64,000 nt of DNA, taken from the NCBI GenBank assembly GCA_947311845.1, contig CAMZMU010000111.1, forward strand, positions 27,021,046-27,085,045. Direction: 5' to 3'. A model generated the notes under the pieces. It was not told where the DNA came from. It did no database searches and saw only the letters and a list, made by a program, of their open reading frames with translations. Within the stretch, counting starts at the first letter, position 1. The number at the start of each line of letters is the position of its first letter. This DNA comes from Poa pratensis (lineage: Eukaryota; Streptophyta; Magnoliopsida; Poales; Poaceae). Position numbers and translations under genes: made by a program. This document shows positions 1-12,180 of the stretch, one piece after another.

Positions 1-254
1 ATACACATCGGAGAGGACGACGACGACGGATCTACTATCTATTTACACTGGCAGTATGTATGTACACTGGATCAAAAACTCCAGTCTTCTCCACAGCCTG
101 ATCCCCACCAGGCGGCTTCGATTACTTACAGCGGACGGAAGATCGTCCCGGTGGATTATTTGGGGAATTTCTCCCGACTTATTTCCTATGCACAGTATGT
201 ACAACCATTATCTTGCTGCTATGGCATGTCGACGGCGTTGGTTTGTTGGTTTGC

Positions 255-719
255 TCACTTCCTGATGTCGCCGGCGAAAGAGACGGCGGAGAGGCGGCTG
301 GGCCGGGGGCGGAACGGCCCGGCCGCGGCGACGCGTCTCCGGTTCAGCGACTGCTGGGACGGGGCGATGGCTCTCCGGGCCAAAATACGGGCGCCGGAGC
401 CGATAGGGACGATGGCGGACGGAGGTGGAGAGCAGGGACCTGGCGGAGAGGTGGGCTTGCTGTGGGCGACCGGGACGGGCTTGCGGTCCTTGTGGAGGCT
501 GCACCGGAACGATCCAGCATGGTTCGTGGGTGAGCACATGCAGGAGCGGCGGCTCTTGGCGGCCGGGGACGACGCCGCCGGCGACGAAACGCTGATGGAC
601 TTGGTCGGCGAGCGGGCGCCGACGGCTGCTGAGAGCTTGATGCGGTTGAGGGAGGCGGAGCCGTAGTTGGGAATCGACAGCACCGGGCCGCTGGGCCGAA
701 TCGCAGCTGCCATCTCCAT
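255..719 (-). CDS. Serine-rich plant protein, copy 1
   Basis: An intronless ORF of 154 residues. It belongs to the plant-specific family usually annotated 'serine-rich protein-like'; its biochemical role is unknown. The diagnostic core is CMCSPTNHAGSFRCSLHK at residues 60-77, giving C60, C62, H67, C73 and H76, which could bind a metal (inference). A second conserved block, RPSRLSAVSFAGD, lies near the C-terminus. The N-terminus carries the RPSGPVLSIP motif shared with copies 2 and 3. The chosen start is the upstream of two ATGs (719 and 713); the second fits equally well. It is the most diverged of the three copies: it lacks about 14 residues and ends in DIRK instead of DRAGDNQ. A TATA element sits about 125 bp upstream. 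No signal peptide or membrane segment is seen. Confidence 0.85.
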   Translation of the reverse strand: MEMAAAIRPSGPVLSIPNYGSASLNRIKLSAAVGARSPTKSISVSSPAASSPAAKSRRSCMCSPTNHAGSFRCSLHKDRKPVPVAHSKPTSPPGPCSPPPSAIVPIGSGARILARRAIAPSQQSLNRRRVAAAGPFRPRPSRLSAVSFAGDIRK

Positions 720-840
720 GAGAGAACAGAGAGCACGCGCGAGCAGTTGGAATCAGGGGAGGGAAGGGGAGCAGAGGTTTCGGTGTCGCTCCGGTGGTCT
801 GGAGCAGTTGGAGTAAAATGAGAAGGGTGCCGGTTGGATG

Positions 841-850
841 GAATATATAG
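841..850 (-). promoter_or_regulatory. TATA box of serine-rich gene copy 1
   Basis: CTATATATTC on the minus strand, about 125 bp upstream of the ATG at 719. This leaves room for a short 5' leader. Copies 2 and 3 have a TATAAATA element at a similar distance. Confidence 0.6.
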
Positions 851-859
851 GGGAGAGCA

Positions 860-3800
860 GGCCAGGGGTACTTTCGTAACTTCAGGGCGTGGAGGCCTTC
901 GCTGTGGGCCCGGACGGCAGCACATCGGAATGGGTCCTAGATTCATGTCAAGGTAGGTCCACTCCAAGGTTCCATTGGCCAACTTCCTTTGAAAGTTTTC
1001 TCGCAAAATTCGTGTCACTTTCTCGAAATAGTGCACTATAAACCAGTAGTGACTACATATTATAGTTACACCGAAATAAACATCTCAATTAGTCATGTTT
1101 GGTTTCTTCCATGTAGTACATATACTTCATGCTGATTATACGATGTTTTTTTATGGTCATTATGCGATGTTTTCTGCGGGTACTAGAGCTAGCTTACGTT
1201 TTCTTCTACTTCTTTCAGGAAAAGTGTACATGCTTACCATCATTGTACTCCGTCAAATATTGAAGAATGTCCTAGCTAGGAATACTTTTCAGTGTGGCGT
1301 GCAAAAGGCATCGATCGCAAGGAGAACCATAGTCGGCAGCCGGTTTATATTTCTAGCACGCCGTGTATGCGCCGATTCAGCCGGCCGGAATTCGGCAATG
1401 CCGATGCCATTGCCGCGTGTAGTGCAGATGCAGCCACCGGTTACTGCCAGTTAACTAGTTCCGGCACACTGAAAGGATGGACCCAGAAGAATCAAGTTAC
1501 TGTAGTATCTTGGAACGTTCAGCGGCTGCAGGCAGGCAGGCAGGACTAGGACCTGACGAGACACGCCAGCAAACGGCAGCCACCGATCGATCAGACCAGC
1601 CGCCAGGTAGTGGTGTCGATCCTCTACGCCGTCGCATCAAACCTGGCCGTCCAACGATCGATCGCCGGCGTCGGCCTCAGTCGCAAATGGCCGTCGACGT
1701 CCATCGCCGGTCTGGCCAACTGCCGAAGATCTTTAGCTCGCGGAATGGTTTGTGTGCGGAGTCCGCGTGAAGGAAGGGATCTTTGGTGCATGTTGTGGTG
1801 GTGGCGCTCGCTTTCGTCGAGCGCGTCGTGATAGGATGCTCTGTCTGATCGCGGCTGCTGCTACGACAACTCTGCATCTGGGATCCTTTGGTTCTAGCTG
1901 GTCGACCTGCCGAACCGAACGTGGCCGTCTTTCTCACTGCCTAATCCGTTTCTCTCTCGCTTTCTTGCTCTGGTTGGGGGTTCTTGTCTTTTGCTCTTCG
2001 TTTTTTTTACCGTGAAAGGTCCGGGTGAATGGGAAGGTCTGAATCGACAAAACCCCTCCTCAGAACCTGCGTCAGCTAAAGGCTTGATTATTAGTTCTCG
2101 TGAGAAAATTACAGGCTTAATCACAGCAGTGTGGTACAGCGACCCTGGCCACACGTACGTATGGAGGCGCGTATTGGTGCAGTGTTTGCATGGTCCTCAG
2201 TTGTCGCAGGCGGCACATGATCTTGCTCTGTGCGTGGAGCGCCTGGTGGTTCATAATCCCCTCAGTCTGACAGACTACTTATCACTAGAGCGGGCCGGGG
2301 ACCTTAAATGAGCTTACTTTGTGAAGGCTTGATCTCCAGAGCTGTCTGATCTCCAATCATAATGCACTTTGTCCGTATGTTTAGCTGCATGCTGTGGATC
2401 TCAGAATATATCTGCATAGTATATTTTGGGAAAATAATAACATGACCAATGTCATTGATTTATTTTGCATTTTTTGGAAACTCAAAAATAATATATCCGG
2501 TAATGGGTTGCGGGCGCAACTAGTTGCAAAATATTCGCTCTCGGTATGTCTTTTATTCTTAATTTACCGTGAAACGTCCTGGTGAATGTAAGGATCTTAA
2601 TTGACAAACCACGTCTTAGAACCTATGTCGATTTAAATAATTGATTATTATTAGTTCTCATGAGAAACAAATATAGAGTTAATTACAACAGTGTGGTATA
2701 GTGAGGAGGTGTACGTACTGTGTTGATTTGCATTATCCTCAGTTACCCAACACCGTGGTTTATCCACATGTGTTTTCACATTTGGAGACCGCGAGCATCA
2801 GCTATGGCTGCAACGCTTCAGATTTGCTAACTTTGCACATCAAAGTCAGCAAGATACAGTATCGCTGACTGTTGATTAGCAGCCGTTCGATTCAGAAGTG
2901 TATGGTCAAGATCTATTGCCACAGAACGAGCGCATAGCACGATGAATAGTAACTTGTCACATTGGTTCCCATATAGTGTTTCGTTACAGTATTTACCGCC
3001 GATCATAGTCGTTTGTTTCCCATCTCAGAGTTGTGAAGCAAAGTCAGAGTGTCGTAGCCTGGTGACTTTGCTTCACAACATCAGCCAAGCCGCGCCCTGG
3101 CTGCAAATGATCTCGCTGGGTGGAGCGCAACCATCAATTGGGCTAGACAGCTATATTAAAGTTAGTTTTGTTACCGTCTCTCGCAGCACCTTTTCATTTC
3201 ATTTTTTAACCGCTATTGTGCATGACCGTAGTTAGCTAGCTTAATGCAACGGCATTATCAGGGTGCATCGAAACATATTTGGGGACAGAGGAAAACCAAA
3301 GCAAATATATTTATACTGAACTTTTATGCTTATTTGTGACTTAATCTAGCAATATCATAATATTCACGAATATATGTTTCTATTCATTAGTTTCCACAAT
3401 TAACTACATTTGAATTTTCTTAATATTAGTTATATCGTTATACTATATACAATTACAATGTATATCAGTAAAAATTATGTGAGAAATCTAAAGCGTATGT
3501 TGTAAAAAAATATTCTTTGCATTTCTCGATAATAACGTAACTTATGTAGTGTATTTGTATTTACATTTGTTTCCATGTATACTCAGCTATTCATGTGTGT
3601 TTGGTCGAATCTATTTTAATATCTCCGTATCATGGTAAATATCTCTAATACGTGCACTCAAACAAATAAATATACTAATAGTGGTGACTCGTGTATGCTT
3701 ACAAGCATAATTATATAAACTTCTAGAGTATAAATTTCAACATCACTAAATATGTCTTAAAGTTGTTAAAATAGTATCAACCGTAGTAATCACCAGGCCT

Positions 3801-5732
3801 TCTTCTTTACATATGATTTCATTATTATTCTTGTATGCAATGTGTTTGGCATCATATGTTGTATGCAAAACACAATTCTCTAATAGAGGGCTAAGCATAG
3901 AGTTAAATATATATAAAAAACTCGTTAACATAAATTTGAGAACAACATGTAAAACATCTTAATGAGAGAGACTAACAGTCTACTAAAACGCATAATTGTT
4001 GATCGTATTGGTTAGTTTTTTTATGTGGTACAAAGTAGTAGTCCATTGTGTCCACTTCCTACAAACTGATATTTTCACATATTTAATACTTGTCTGATCA
4101 TAATGAAAATAGTACAATGGATAGTAATATATACTTCTGTATTAGAGGTCCTTTTATTCTGGTGCCAGACCTATGGGTCGGCCGTAGCCATCATTATGGT
4201 TCATGCCTTGAGCCTGATAACTAACTAGAGTAGACAAGCTAGGCGACCTTAAATCAGCTTAGGCGTGTGTCTCCAACCGATACTGCGGATCTCCAAATAT
4301 ATGTACTGCATTACATATTTTTGTTCGGTTGTGGATCTCCAATCATGCGTACTGCATTTTATCTGAATAATTGTACGTCATACTCTTTTTTTAAAATTCT
4401 CGGGGTTGTTTGAGCATGGTTACGCTCGATTATAGAGAAATAACAACAAAGTTGTAACGTAGGATCGTGCATGTGGTCCATTCTTTCGTTCATCGTCGAA
4501 CAAAAAAGAAGACGAGATTAATTAGTGGATTGGCCTGGGATTCGATCCGTGACATAGTTCGATATGGGTGCAAAGCACAGTGCACACAGCATTTGGCCGC
4601 TGCTGCTGTATGCATGCCCCATTTAGCAGATCTTCTCGTTATGGTTCGAAAGGAAGAGATCTTGTTACGCATTTTATCCTGATCGGCTGACGTACATATA
4701 CTTGTCGATCGGAGATTGTACGTACTCAGCCTGGGCGGAGCTGCATAGTTCGGCGCAGCGTGAGAAAACACTAGTATACATGTTGGTTGATCACCACGGA
4801 GAAGCTAGCTAGACACGTGTCGATCGGCGAGGCATGCAGTTATTCCGTCCGACTCACGCCGTCTAGGACAATAGAGGTGGGACCTTCGTGCCTCGGTCGG
4901 TTCTCCTTCTGCCATCGCCGGCAACCAGCGAGCGCCACGTACTTGCCCTAGCTTAGCTTAGTTAATTAAGCTAGGTGGGCGTGTCGTGTGGAGAGACGTT
5001 TGTTTTCATGCAGTACGTGGCACTAGCGGATCGGTGACCCGCTACGTCGACCGCCTCTCTCGACGCGTTCCTGCTTTTGTTCGCTACTAGTCATCCGGCA
5101 CCACGACATGACGGCCTTTGCCTTTCCACTTTAAAAATCCTTTGTTTCCATGAAACTTTGCACTACTCCATCAGCATCATGTACACACACTAGAGGCCGG
5201 CAACCAATCTTACTCTTTTGTAGATCGCACAACTCATCCATAGATGTCGAGATCATTTTTCTATCCTGATCTTATACTAACCTAGTGTCTCCGGGCTGTT
5301 CAAGGCTGATTTACGGCCCTTCGTACCGGCATTAGGCTGTTGAAGGCTGAACTACAGGACAGCTTGGTCGTCCGGCCGCACACAATGGCGACAGCTACAT
5401 AGCCAGGAAATTACCGGCACCGATCCATTCTGCCTAATTGATCCCAGCCACAAGCCGCACGTACTCGTTAACTAAATTAACCGATTTGTAAATTCATTTA
5501 CTTCGATTCAGCTACGATACGATCGACTGCGACGGCCGGGGCGATCTGGCCGAGCAAAGCTATCACCTCCCTCTTTGGCGTCCACGTACAATTATTAGGG
5601 GACAGTAACTAGATTTTTTAGCCAGATTTTTTAGCGAGTGATCAAAATATTTTAGTCGTCGCGGACGATGGCGTAACAGCGACACAGTGAGGCGCCGAGA
5701 AAGCACCGTCGTAAATTAATCGCGGCAAGTGG
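860..5732. other. Non-coding part of array unit 1
   Basis: No supported gene. From 1260 to 2300 the sequence is a diverged copy of 10680-11500 and 36290-36900, the region upstream of the other serine-rich genes. From about 2300 to 4300 it is AT-rich with stop codons in all frames, and is matched by unit 2 at 12560-13680. From 4380 to 5732 it matches 16159-17453. The parts at 4290-5000 are one copy of a cassette that recurs elsewhere in the array (see findings). The short open frames here are not conserved between units. Confidence 0.6.
4396..4397. other. Empty site corresponding to the unit 2 Helitron
   Basis: Unit 1 reads ttaaaattctcgg here. In unit 2 the same sequence is split exactly between A and T by the Helitron at 14097-16158. 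Confidence 0.85.
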
Positions 5733-5741
5733 GTGGGAGAC
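5733..5741. other. Empty site corresponding to MULE1 insertion
   Basis: A single copy of gtgggagac followed by agaacagagttcag. In unit 2 the same 9-mer is present twice, at 17454-17462 and 31206-31214, flanking MULE1. This is the unfilled allele of that insertion site. Confidence 0.9.
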
Positions 5742-7029
5742 AGAACAGAGTTCAGTAAAGCTAGCGACAGGTCATCGACGTGTAAACTGAGAATAACTTT
5801 CCAAATGCAGAGATCACAAGTAGATCGATAAAAAACAAGCATCGATTTTATACACACCGTGCTATTTTTAGATCTTATTATCGTGCACTGTCTACATTTG
5901 GTTTCTTCTAGAAACTTCCACAGTAACAGCCATTAACAGTTCCGGCAGTTAATTCGGATCAGAGTGAATAGAATACATCATTGATTACATCCGGAATTTT
6001 TAAATATGTTTTCAAAACTTTCAAAAATTCTTTTTTCAATAAAGAGCTACATGTAACCCGGGTTACAACACCCCGCACTATTGGTGGTAGCAATTTTCTC
6101 AGATGGTTGTTTTCTTTCTCCCCCGTGCAAAGCATCAGTCGAACGTGAGGGATGTCCATGATTTCTTGTTCGACTCCGGTTTAACAATTAAGTTGTAGGC
6201 ATGTTCAGCGAGATTTCGAAAGATATCTAGCGACGTGAGGCGAGTCATTTCAGCCCATCGAAAATGCTTCGCCTCGCCACTCTGCTCTCACGTAGCGATC
6301 CACGCTGACTCATTTTCCCTGTCGCAAGAAGGGATGCCTGACATCGTGAACTGATATGATAACCGACTGAATCACATAAGAGGTATGTTAAATTGTGAAT
6401 TAGTGATCGATGAATCCATTCCATAGTTCGCATTACTACCTGTGTTTCTAATTTCTATTTCTTCATGTTCTCTAATCTATAATTCTCTAGTACAGGACAC
6501 TCCATGCCCTAGTTTGCGTTACTACTTGTTTTCCTTATTTTCAGCGTGGTTCCGACTAGTGGCAGATCTTGGGGCCAAATATTAGTGGGCTTAAGAGCAA
6601 AAAAAATCAGGCTTGGGGTGGTGGGGGAGGGGGGCAGCGGCCCCCCTGGCGTACACATAGCTCCGCCCCTGGCTCTGACGCCGCGATGGCTGCCTGCTGG
6701 TTGGTCTTCAGATGGAACCATAGTCGCTCGTCCCCATCATTGGGGGAAACGCTTGAGTTCTTCTCAGTGAGCCCATCTCTCGAGTTGATCCCGTTGGCGT
6801 CAGGAGAGGTAACTAATCAGTACCGGTCTTACTCCAGCCTCGACGTTTTCAGGTTTACATATATGAATGAAAGTGATTCAACAATGAAAAATTGTACATA
6901 AAAATAGTGAAGACCGGTACACAAACACGACGACAAAAAACAAGTGGTTCAGTACAGCTTTTCCGGCCTTAGAGGGATTACACGGCCATGCTAGGTGATA
7001 TGGCGTACACAAACGTGGCGACAAAAAAC
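5742..7029. other. Non-coding part of array unit 1, matches 31215-32880
   Basis: No gene recognised. It aligns with unit 2 downstream of MULE1. At about 5969 it holds one copy of atacatcattgat, the target of the SINE that is present in unit 2. A short GC-rich segment at 6560-6720 (ggggccaaatattagtgggc onward) is also present at 32390-32540. Confidence 0.6.
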
Positions 7030-7830
7030 AGCGCCCATGCAAGCTAGAGTGCTACTCCAGAGCGTGCCCAGCCCAACAGCGCCCGAGAGCTTCCACAACT
7101 CGATTTCGTCGGCGATCTTGCAGTAGATGCATGGTGTTGGCCGTCATTGCAACATGCTGAATTTAACTCGGCCGTTCGGCTCTTTCCACAGGGTCCACAC
7201 AGTGAGGAGGACAAGGGATCGGAGTCAAATCGCTGTCGGTGCTGCCGAGGAACGCAAAGTCTCTTGTCAGGCTACCATTCGATGAGTCTTGTATTGACTG
7301 CCGGCGTGAGTGCATGCAGGTTAAAATGCCGTAATAGGTCGTGCAAAACTTTAATTCCTGGCAAAGACGCAACCCATCGCGATGTGGTCCGCCGTCTCGA
7401 GCTCTTGGTCGCATAGGGGGCATATGGAATGAGAAGTTTGTCCATGTCTCGACATACAATCCACAATTGGTGTTGCATTGCCAGCCAAATATGGATCTTG
7501 CACTTAGCAGGAGCCCACGTTTGCCAAATGGTCTTGCTGCACGGGAAGAATTCCATGTCGGCGCGGAAGATCTTGTATGCTGAACTCTCGGAGTACTCAC
7601 TCAATTGTGTCCACTTCTACTTCACGCGGTTCGGCGTCCCTTGGATCAGGATCATGGGCTGCAACATATCAACAATCTCGAGGAACTGCACGAGCACGAG
7701 AACGCTGACAGGGCCGGTGATATCATGGATGCGGCGGTGCCCCAACAACGCTTCCTCCACCATCTTAGTCTTTATTACGTTTGGAAGGTAGAGTTCTATA
7801 GAAATACTAATTTGTAAGTTGAAACTCAAA
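7030..7830 (-). pseudogene. LINE reverse-transcriptase remnant (zf-RVT region), unit 1
   Basis: Reading the minus strand from about 7830 to 7030 gives a broken C-terminal part of a plant LINE polyprotein. The recognisable zf-RVT segment runs through SEYSESSAYKIF, KTIWQTWAPAKCKIHIWLA and a degraded CPLC-type region, followed by LRHFNLHALTPAVNTRLIEW. The frame shifts several times: adjacent pieces lie in different frames, and a stop falls between GTPNRVK and KWTQLSEYS. No intact endonuclease or RT core is present. The same remnant occurs in unit 2 at 32880-33705, so it predates the array duplication. Confidence 0.7.
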
Positions 7831-9560
7831 ACATTTTAGTTGCTACGAAAATGACAAGATCAACAATGAACGACGTTGGTACTATTTATTGCTGAATTTG
7901 TCATTTTCATAACTCTAAATAATTTTGAGTTTTAACTTGTAAATTTACCTATATATATTTTCCCAACGCAATAACTTTTCACTAGTTCACAATGAACGTT
8001 GATTTCCACCCCAGACGAACGCCCGGTCAAAATCGGGCGGCACCAACGAGGGCCATGACGGCACATGAGCCACATGAGTCCGGCCGCCGGCGCAACGGCA
8101 GCGCCCGCACATGATGTACGTCGTTGCGTGGCTTCGAGCGGCGAAGGGTGCCCTGCTGCGTGCCGCTCGACGGCCGGCCGGGACAGCGCGGCGGACGCCG
8201 GACGACATGGGCGGGGGTTACAAAACTTATTTTTGTTTCTGTTTTCTGGCCACACCTTGTCGTTTGGATTCGGGAGAGCTACCTTGCCCGGCCGTCGCTA
8301 GCCTGCTCCATGCAGCGCATCATGGTGGTTCATATCGTGAGACTGGCAGGATAGAATCTTTAACTGAGAGCGGGGCTCACTATTTGTATTTTGTAGGATC
8401 TGAATCTCTAATCATTTTCATTCATACTTGACTGTGTGTGTCGGTACGTATAGCTGCGCGTTGCGGATCTTCAAATATACCTGCCGTATCCTGCATTACA
8501 TATGATGGTATGGTATGGTTGTACCTCTCTAATCATGCGTACTGCACTTTTTGTCTGTATACCTGCATAAAGGTTCCATGTTTATAGTTGTACGTTCTGT
8601 GTTCGGCTTCATGGAAATAATATTGACAACAAATAAAGTTGTTATCTACTAGCATCATGCACGTGAGCAATTCGTCTTTTGATCGTCTATTGAAAAACCA
8701 TCTAAAAAAATGAAAACAAGCCTGGGAATCGATCCGAGATGGCGAGAGATATGCAATTCGTTTTGGGTAGAAAGCGTATGGCAGTTGGCCGCTGCCGGAT
8801 TTAGAAGATCTTCTTGTTACGGTTCGAGAGAAGGGAGATCTCGTTGCTTTGTTAGTCATTTTCTCCCAGATCATGCACGTAGGATTGGACTAAACCTGGG
8901 CCGACCAGTCTTCGATCTAGCGCGATCCCCTGACGATCGTCACTACTCCGGGCTCGATCTGCAATTCACAAGCAAGAGCTACGTACAATCGAGGGACAAT
9001 ATATATACAGCTGATTTGATGACACACGCGAGATCACCTCGGAGAAGCTAGTTGGATGACGATGACCGATCGACCTTGCATGTAGGCGTGGCGATGCCGG
9101 CCACCGGCCACTCGGCCAGGGCATGTAGGTGTGGCATGGAACTGGAAGTTTCCACCGTGAAGTCACTCGCTTGGCCGTTGCATTACCGCCGGTCCCGGCA
9201 AGACGGAGACGGAGCAACACGCGTCGGAAGTTCGGAACTGGTCGGCGAGGTCAGTTATTCAGTCCTACTCAGCTGCTGCTATAGTTAGCGGAGTACGCAG
9301 TCTTCTATCCACGCTGAAAGAGATGCATGGGACGTTCGTGCATCGGTGCTTTTCGTTCTCCGGCATGGCCGGCAAGCGCCCAAAATGCCACTTGAAATTC
9401 CAGCTAAAATATATTCTCACTCATTAATATATCCAAAAATCAAAGGGAAAACGAAGGGCCTTGTACACAGCGGAGCGGACGAACCGACGAACTCTTTCTA
9501 TGTACATCCACTTATTATGCCGGAATGAATTTGGGAAAAAAAACTCCAATTTTCCGGCCA
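7831..9560. other. Non-coding part of array unit 1, matches 33706-35130
   Basis: No supported gene. The GC-rich piece at 7990-8300 is open in several frames, but the frames differ between units, so I do not call it coding. The section 8698-9033 is absent from unit 2: at about 34582 that copy jumps directly between the flanking sequences. Positions 8450-9420 are another copy of the cassette also seen at 4290-5000 and 34330-34930. Confidence 0.55.
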
Positions 9561-9696
9561 GCGGCGGCAGATCCCGACGAATTATGGTATAGGGGGGAGG
9601 AATTTCATTAATTCCTTATGTACAAAACTGTCCTAGTATCCTTCTATCCTAGTATGTACAGCAGCATCTCGCTATGGCATGTCGACGTCGATTTGG

Positions 9697-10203
9697 TCAC
9701 TGGTTGTCGCCGGCGCGGTCACCGGCGAAGGAGACTGCGGAGAGGCGGCTGGGCCGGGGGCGAAACCCGCCGGCGGCGCGCCTCCGGTTCTGCGACTGCA
9801 GGGACGGCGCGAGCGCTCTGCGCGCCCACGTCCCGCTCTCCACGGCGCCGCTGAGCCGCACCAGCGCGCTGCCCATGCGCTTCGCGCCGCCCAGCCTGCC
9901 GGTCGAAACGGGGGAAGGCGGGGAGACGGGCTTGCTGTGGCTGTGGCCGTGGCCGGCTGGGGCCTCCTGCTTGCGGTCCTTGTGGAGGCTGCAGCGGAAG
10001 GAGCCCGGGTGGTTCGTCGGGGAGCACATGCAGGAGCGCCGGGTCTTGGTGGCGGCCGACGGGGACGAGACGCTGACGGACTTGCCCGGCGAGCGTGCGG
10101 CGCTGCCGGCGGAGGCGAGCTTGACGCGGGTGGGCGAGGCGGAGCGGTAGGAGGGAATCAAGAGGACCGGGCCGCTGGGCCGAGTTGCAGCTGCCGTCGC
10201 CAT
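9697..10203 (-). CDS. Serine-rich plant protein, copy 2
   Basis: An intronless gene of 168 residues, member of the plant 'serine-rich protein-like' family of unknown function. The hallmark CMCSPTNHPGSFRCSLHK lies at residues 58-75 (C58, C60, H65, C71, H74). The N-terminal MATAAATRPSGPVLLIPSY and the C-terminal RPSRLSAVSFAGD blocks are conserved with the other copies. The start at 10203 was chosen because the sister gene in unit 3 starts at the same residue and a TATA box lies 141 bp upstream; the frame stays open further upstream but across the promoter. It differs from copy 3 at about seven residues, so units 2 and 3 are closer to each other than to unit 1. Serine, proline and arginine are frequent; no membrane segment is seen. 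Confidence 0.88.
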   Translation of the reverse strand: MATAAATRPSGPVLLIPSYRSASPTRVKLASAGSAARSPGKSVSVSSPSAATKTRRSCMCSPTNHPGSFRCSLHKDRKQEAPAGHGHSHSKPVSPPSPVSTGRLGGAKRMGSALVRLSGAVESGTWARRALAPSLQSQNRRRAAGGFRPRPSRLSAVSFAGDRAGDNQ

Positions 10204-10343
10204 GGGAGATGAGAGGGCTGTCGAATTCAGTTGGCGGTGGCTCTGGTTTGGTATTAGTTGAGTGTTCAGCTCAGAATCAGCTGTGGTAGTTGCTGGTGGT
10301 TTCGCGACCTGTGAGTAAACAGAGAAGCTAGCGGCCTGGTTCG

Positions 10344-10352
10344 TATTTATAG
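10344..10352 (-). promoter_or_regulatory. TATA box of serine-rich gene copy 2
   Basis: CTATAAATA on the minus strand, 141 bp upstream of the ATG. It is conserved at the same place in unit 3. Confidence 0.65.
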
Positions 10353-11940
10353 AGCAATGGTGGGTGGGGAAGAACCGTGGGCATAAAGCAGCGAGCGCGT
10401 GGGCGGCTGCGCTGTGGGCTCCTACTGCCGCACACCGGAACGGGTCCTCCTTATTCAAGGAAGTCATGCCAGCTTTCTCAGAATATTTTGTCTAAAAAAT
10501 CCGGTTGATTTCTTGCACTCCAAACCAGTACTGACTCACTATACAATATTCTACTACTCCTGAGTACATGAATAAGCATCTTTTTTTTTCATGTAAACAT
10601 CTTAACCAGCCATACTTTGATTCTTTCATTCAATATAGAAGTCAAGTTGAGCAGTTAAGCTTACATGAACACTGTGTACTGGTTTACTAGTATCATTCTA
10701 CTCCATCCATCAAATACAAGGAACTAGCATCGCGTGATAAGCTCTCAAACCAAAAACAATATATACAAGAAACTTGCATGCATATATTTTAGCACACCGT
10801 TGTGCAGCCCACCGGTTGTGACATGTTACTGTCAGTAAACCGGTTCCTGCACACTGAAAGGATGGACCCAAGAAAGATGAAGTTACTATCTCTGGACGTT
10901 TATTCAAATGCCGTGAACGTCAATGGAGGCATGGCCAGGTTGGCAGGTCTACGACCTGATCGACGTGATGCCCTAGCAGACGGCAGCGAGCGACCGGCCG
11001 ATTAGACCAGCCGGCGCAACATGGCCGTCGCGTGAATCCCGGCCGGCCGACCTCCGATCGACGCCGTCGGCTTCAGTCGCAAATGGACGTGTCCGTCGGC
11101 GCCCAGCTGCGTGCCTAATTAAGCTTCTTCTCGTTATCCAAATGGTGGCGATCGATCGAGACCGACGGATGATCGTCTTGTCGAGGCCGGCCGGCGAGAT
11201 ACGGTTGTACTTGTACGTGGCGCACCGGCGCTAAGCTCGCTTTCAGCGGGAAGCAACGCACGAGCGCGTCGTGCTCCCGGCCGGCCAGTTCGTGATATAT
11301 ACGATGCTCCGATCTTCTGGCTTCCGTTGTTGCTGTCGACCGACCGAACGTGGCCATCTCTTTCGCTGCCGAATTCCGTTTCACTTTCGTGGTTCTTTGG
11401 TTAACATTATAGTGCTAGCTGTTTTTCTACAGTGAAGGGCCGGGTGCACGACGGGATCAGCTGGGTCCACAAATCGCCCTCGGAAGTCGGAACCCGCATC
11501 ATCAGCTCAGTTAATAAACAGGCCTGATCACAGCTGTTTACCGGAAGAGTGAAGTGGATACGGACCACATGCATGCGCAACGGCCACGGCTGCACATGAG
11601 CGATGTCGCTGCGTGGCGCCCCTTGGCGAGGGCTGCGTGGCACAGAGAGCGCGTGTAGCGCACTGGAACAACACGTAGATCGTTTTCACTAGAAAGATTA
11701 GATCCGACGCAATTCGAAGATCTTCTTGTTATGGTGCCAAAAGCAGGAGAGATCTTGTTATGTCTATCTTAGCCAGATCATCCACCGTGTACGGTGTACG
11801 TGTCGGAGTACTGGCTAAGCCTGACCCAACCGAAATCCGATGTAGCGTCAATCTGCTGACGATCAACGCCACTGCGGGCTCCATCTGACCCAACTCCCAC
11901 CCAAAGAGCTACAGTATGATCGATCGATCCATCCATCGGA
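10353..11940. other. Upstream region of serine-rich gene copy 2
   Basis: No gene recognised. It is homologous to 35947-37500 (unit 3) and, more weakly, to 1000-2100 (unit 1). Unit 3 lacks roughly the part between 11005 and 11318. The site where unit 3 carries a MITE (near 11415, gtgctagctg) is empty here. Confidence 0.6.
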
Positions 11941-12180
11941 TTTTTTTTTTTTTGACGTTAAAAGGTAGAGGTTTCTTTACCTTATATTATTGCTTTGCCT
12001 TTCGGCAGTTTACAAGTACAAGAGTATAACAAGAAATAAGAGCCAAACAAGAAAATGAAGAGAAAAAAGAAAAAAGAAAAAGAAGAAAAAAAGAAAAGAA
12101 AAAGAAGTTAAATTGCTCAATTCTATCTAGTCTTGTGCTTGGTCGACCGTAGTGCCCAGAGACCCAGTTCTCCTCTTATA
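11941..12180 (-). mobile_element. Possible 3' end of a poly-A retroposon
   Basis: A run of T starting at about 11942 is followed by sequence absent from units 1 and 3, including a purine-rich low-complexity stretch at 12054-12107. On the minus strand this reads as sequence ending in poly-A, as expected for a 5'-truncated LINE or SINE. No coding part or clear target-site duplication was found, so the call is weak. Confidence 0.3.

Larger units (their letters stand above)
1..9560. repeat. Tandem array unit 1
   Basis: First copy of a roughly 9.6-kb unit that recurs at 9561 onward and again at 35131 onward. It contains, left to right, the serine-rich gene (minus strand), GC-rich upstream sequence, an AT-rich block (about 2300-4300), a block at 4380-5880, a LINE remnant (about 7030-7830) and a block at 8000-9560. 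Long stretches align by eye with the other units: 5660-5960 with 31215-31460, 5960-9560 with 31800-35130, 3240-4270 with 12620-13680, and 4390-5741 with 16159-17462. Outer boundaries of a tandem repeat are arbitrary; I set them just left of each gene. The left edge of this unit lies outside the window. Confidence 0.85.

Noticed and set aside
151..666. Open frames on the plus strand across serine-rich gene copy 1 and equivalents at 9674-10212 and 35233-35798
   Set aside because: They mirror the GC-rich coding strand; family motifs and TATA boxes are on the minus strand.
3746..3931. Short AT-rich frames in 2.9-6.4 kb as genes
   Set aside because: Not conserved in the homologous part of unit 2 and with no recognisable motif.
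7960..8430. Open frames in the GC-rich block at 7.9-8.4 kb and 33.9-34.3 kb
   Set aside because: The blocks are homologous but frames and stops differ between the two copies, so no conserved protein is supported.
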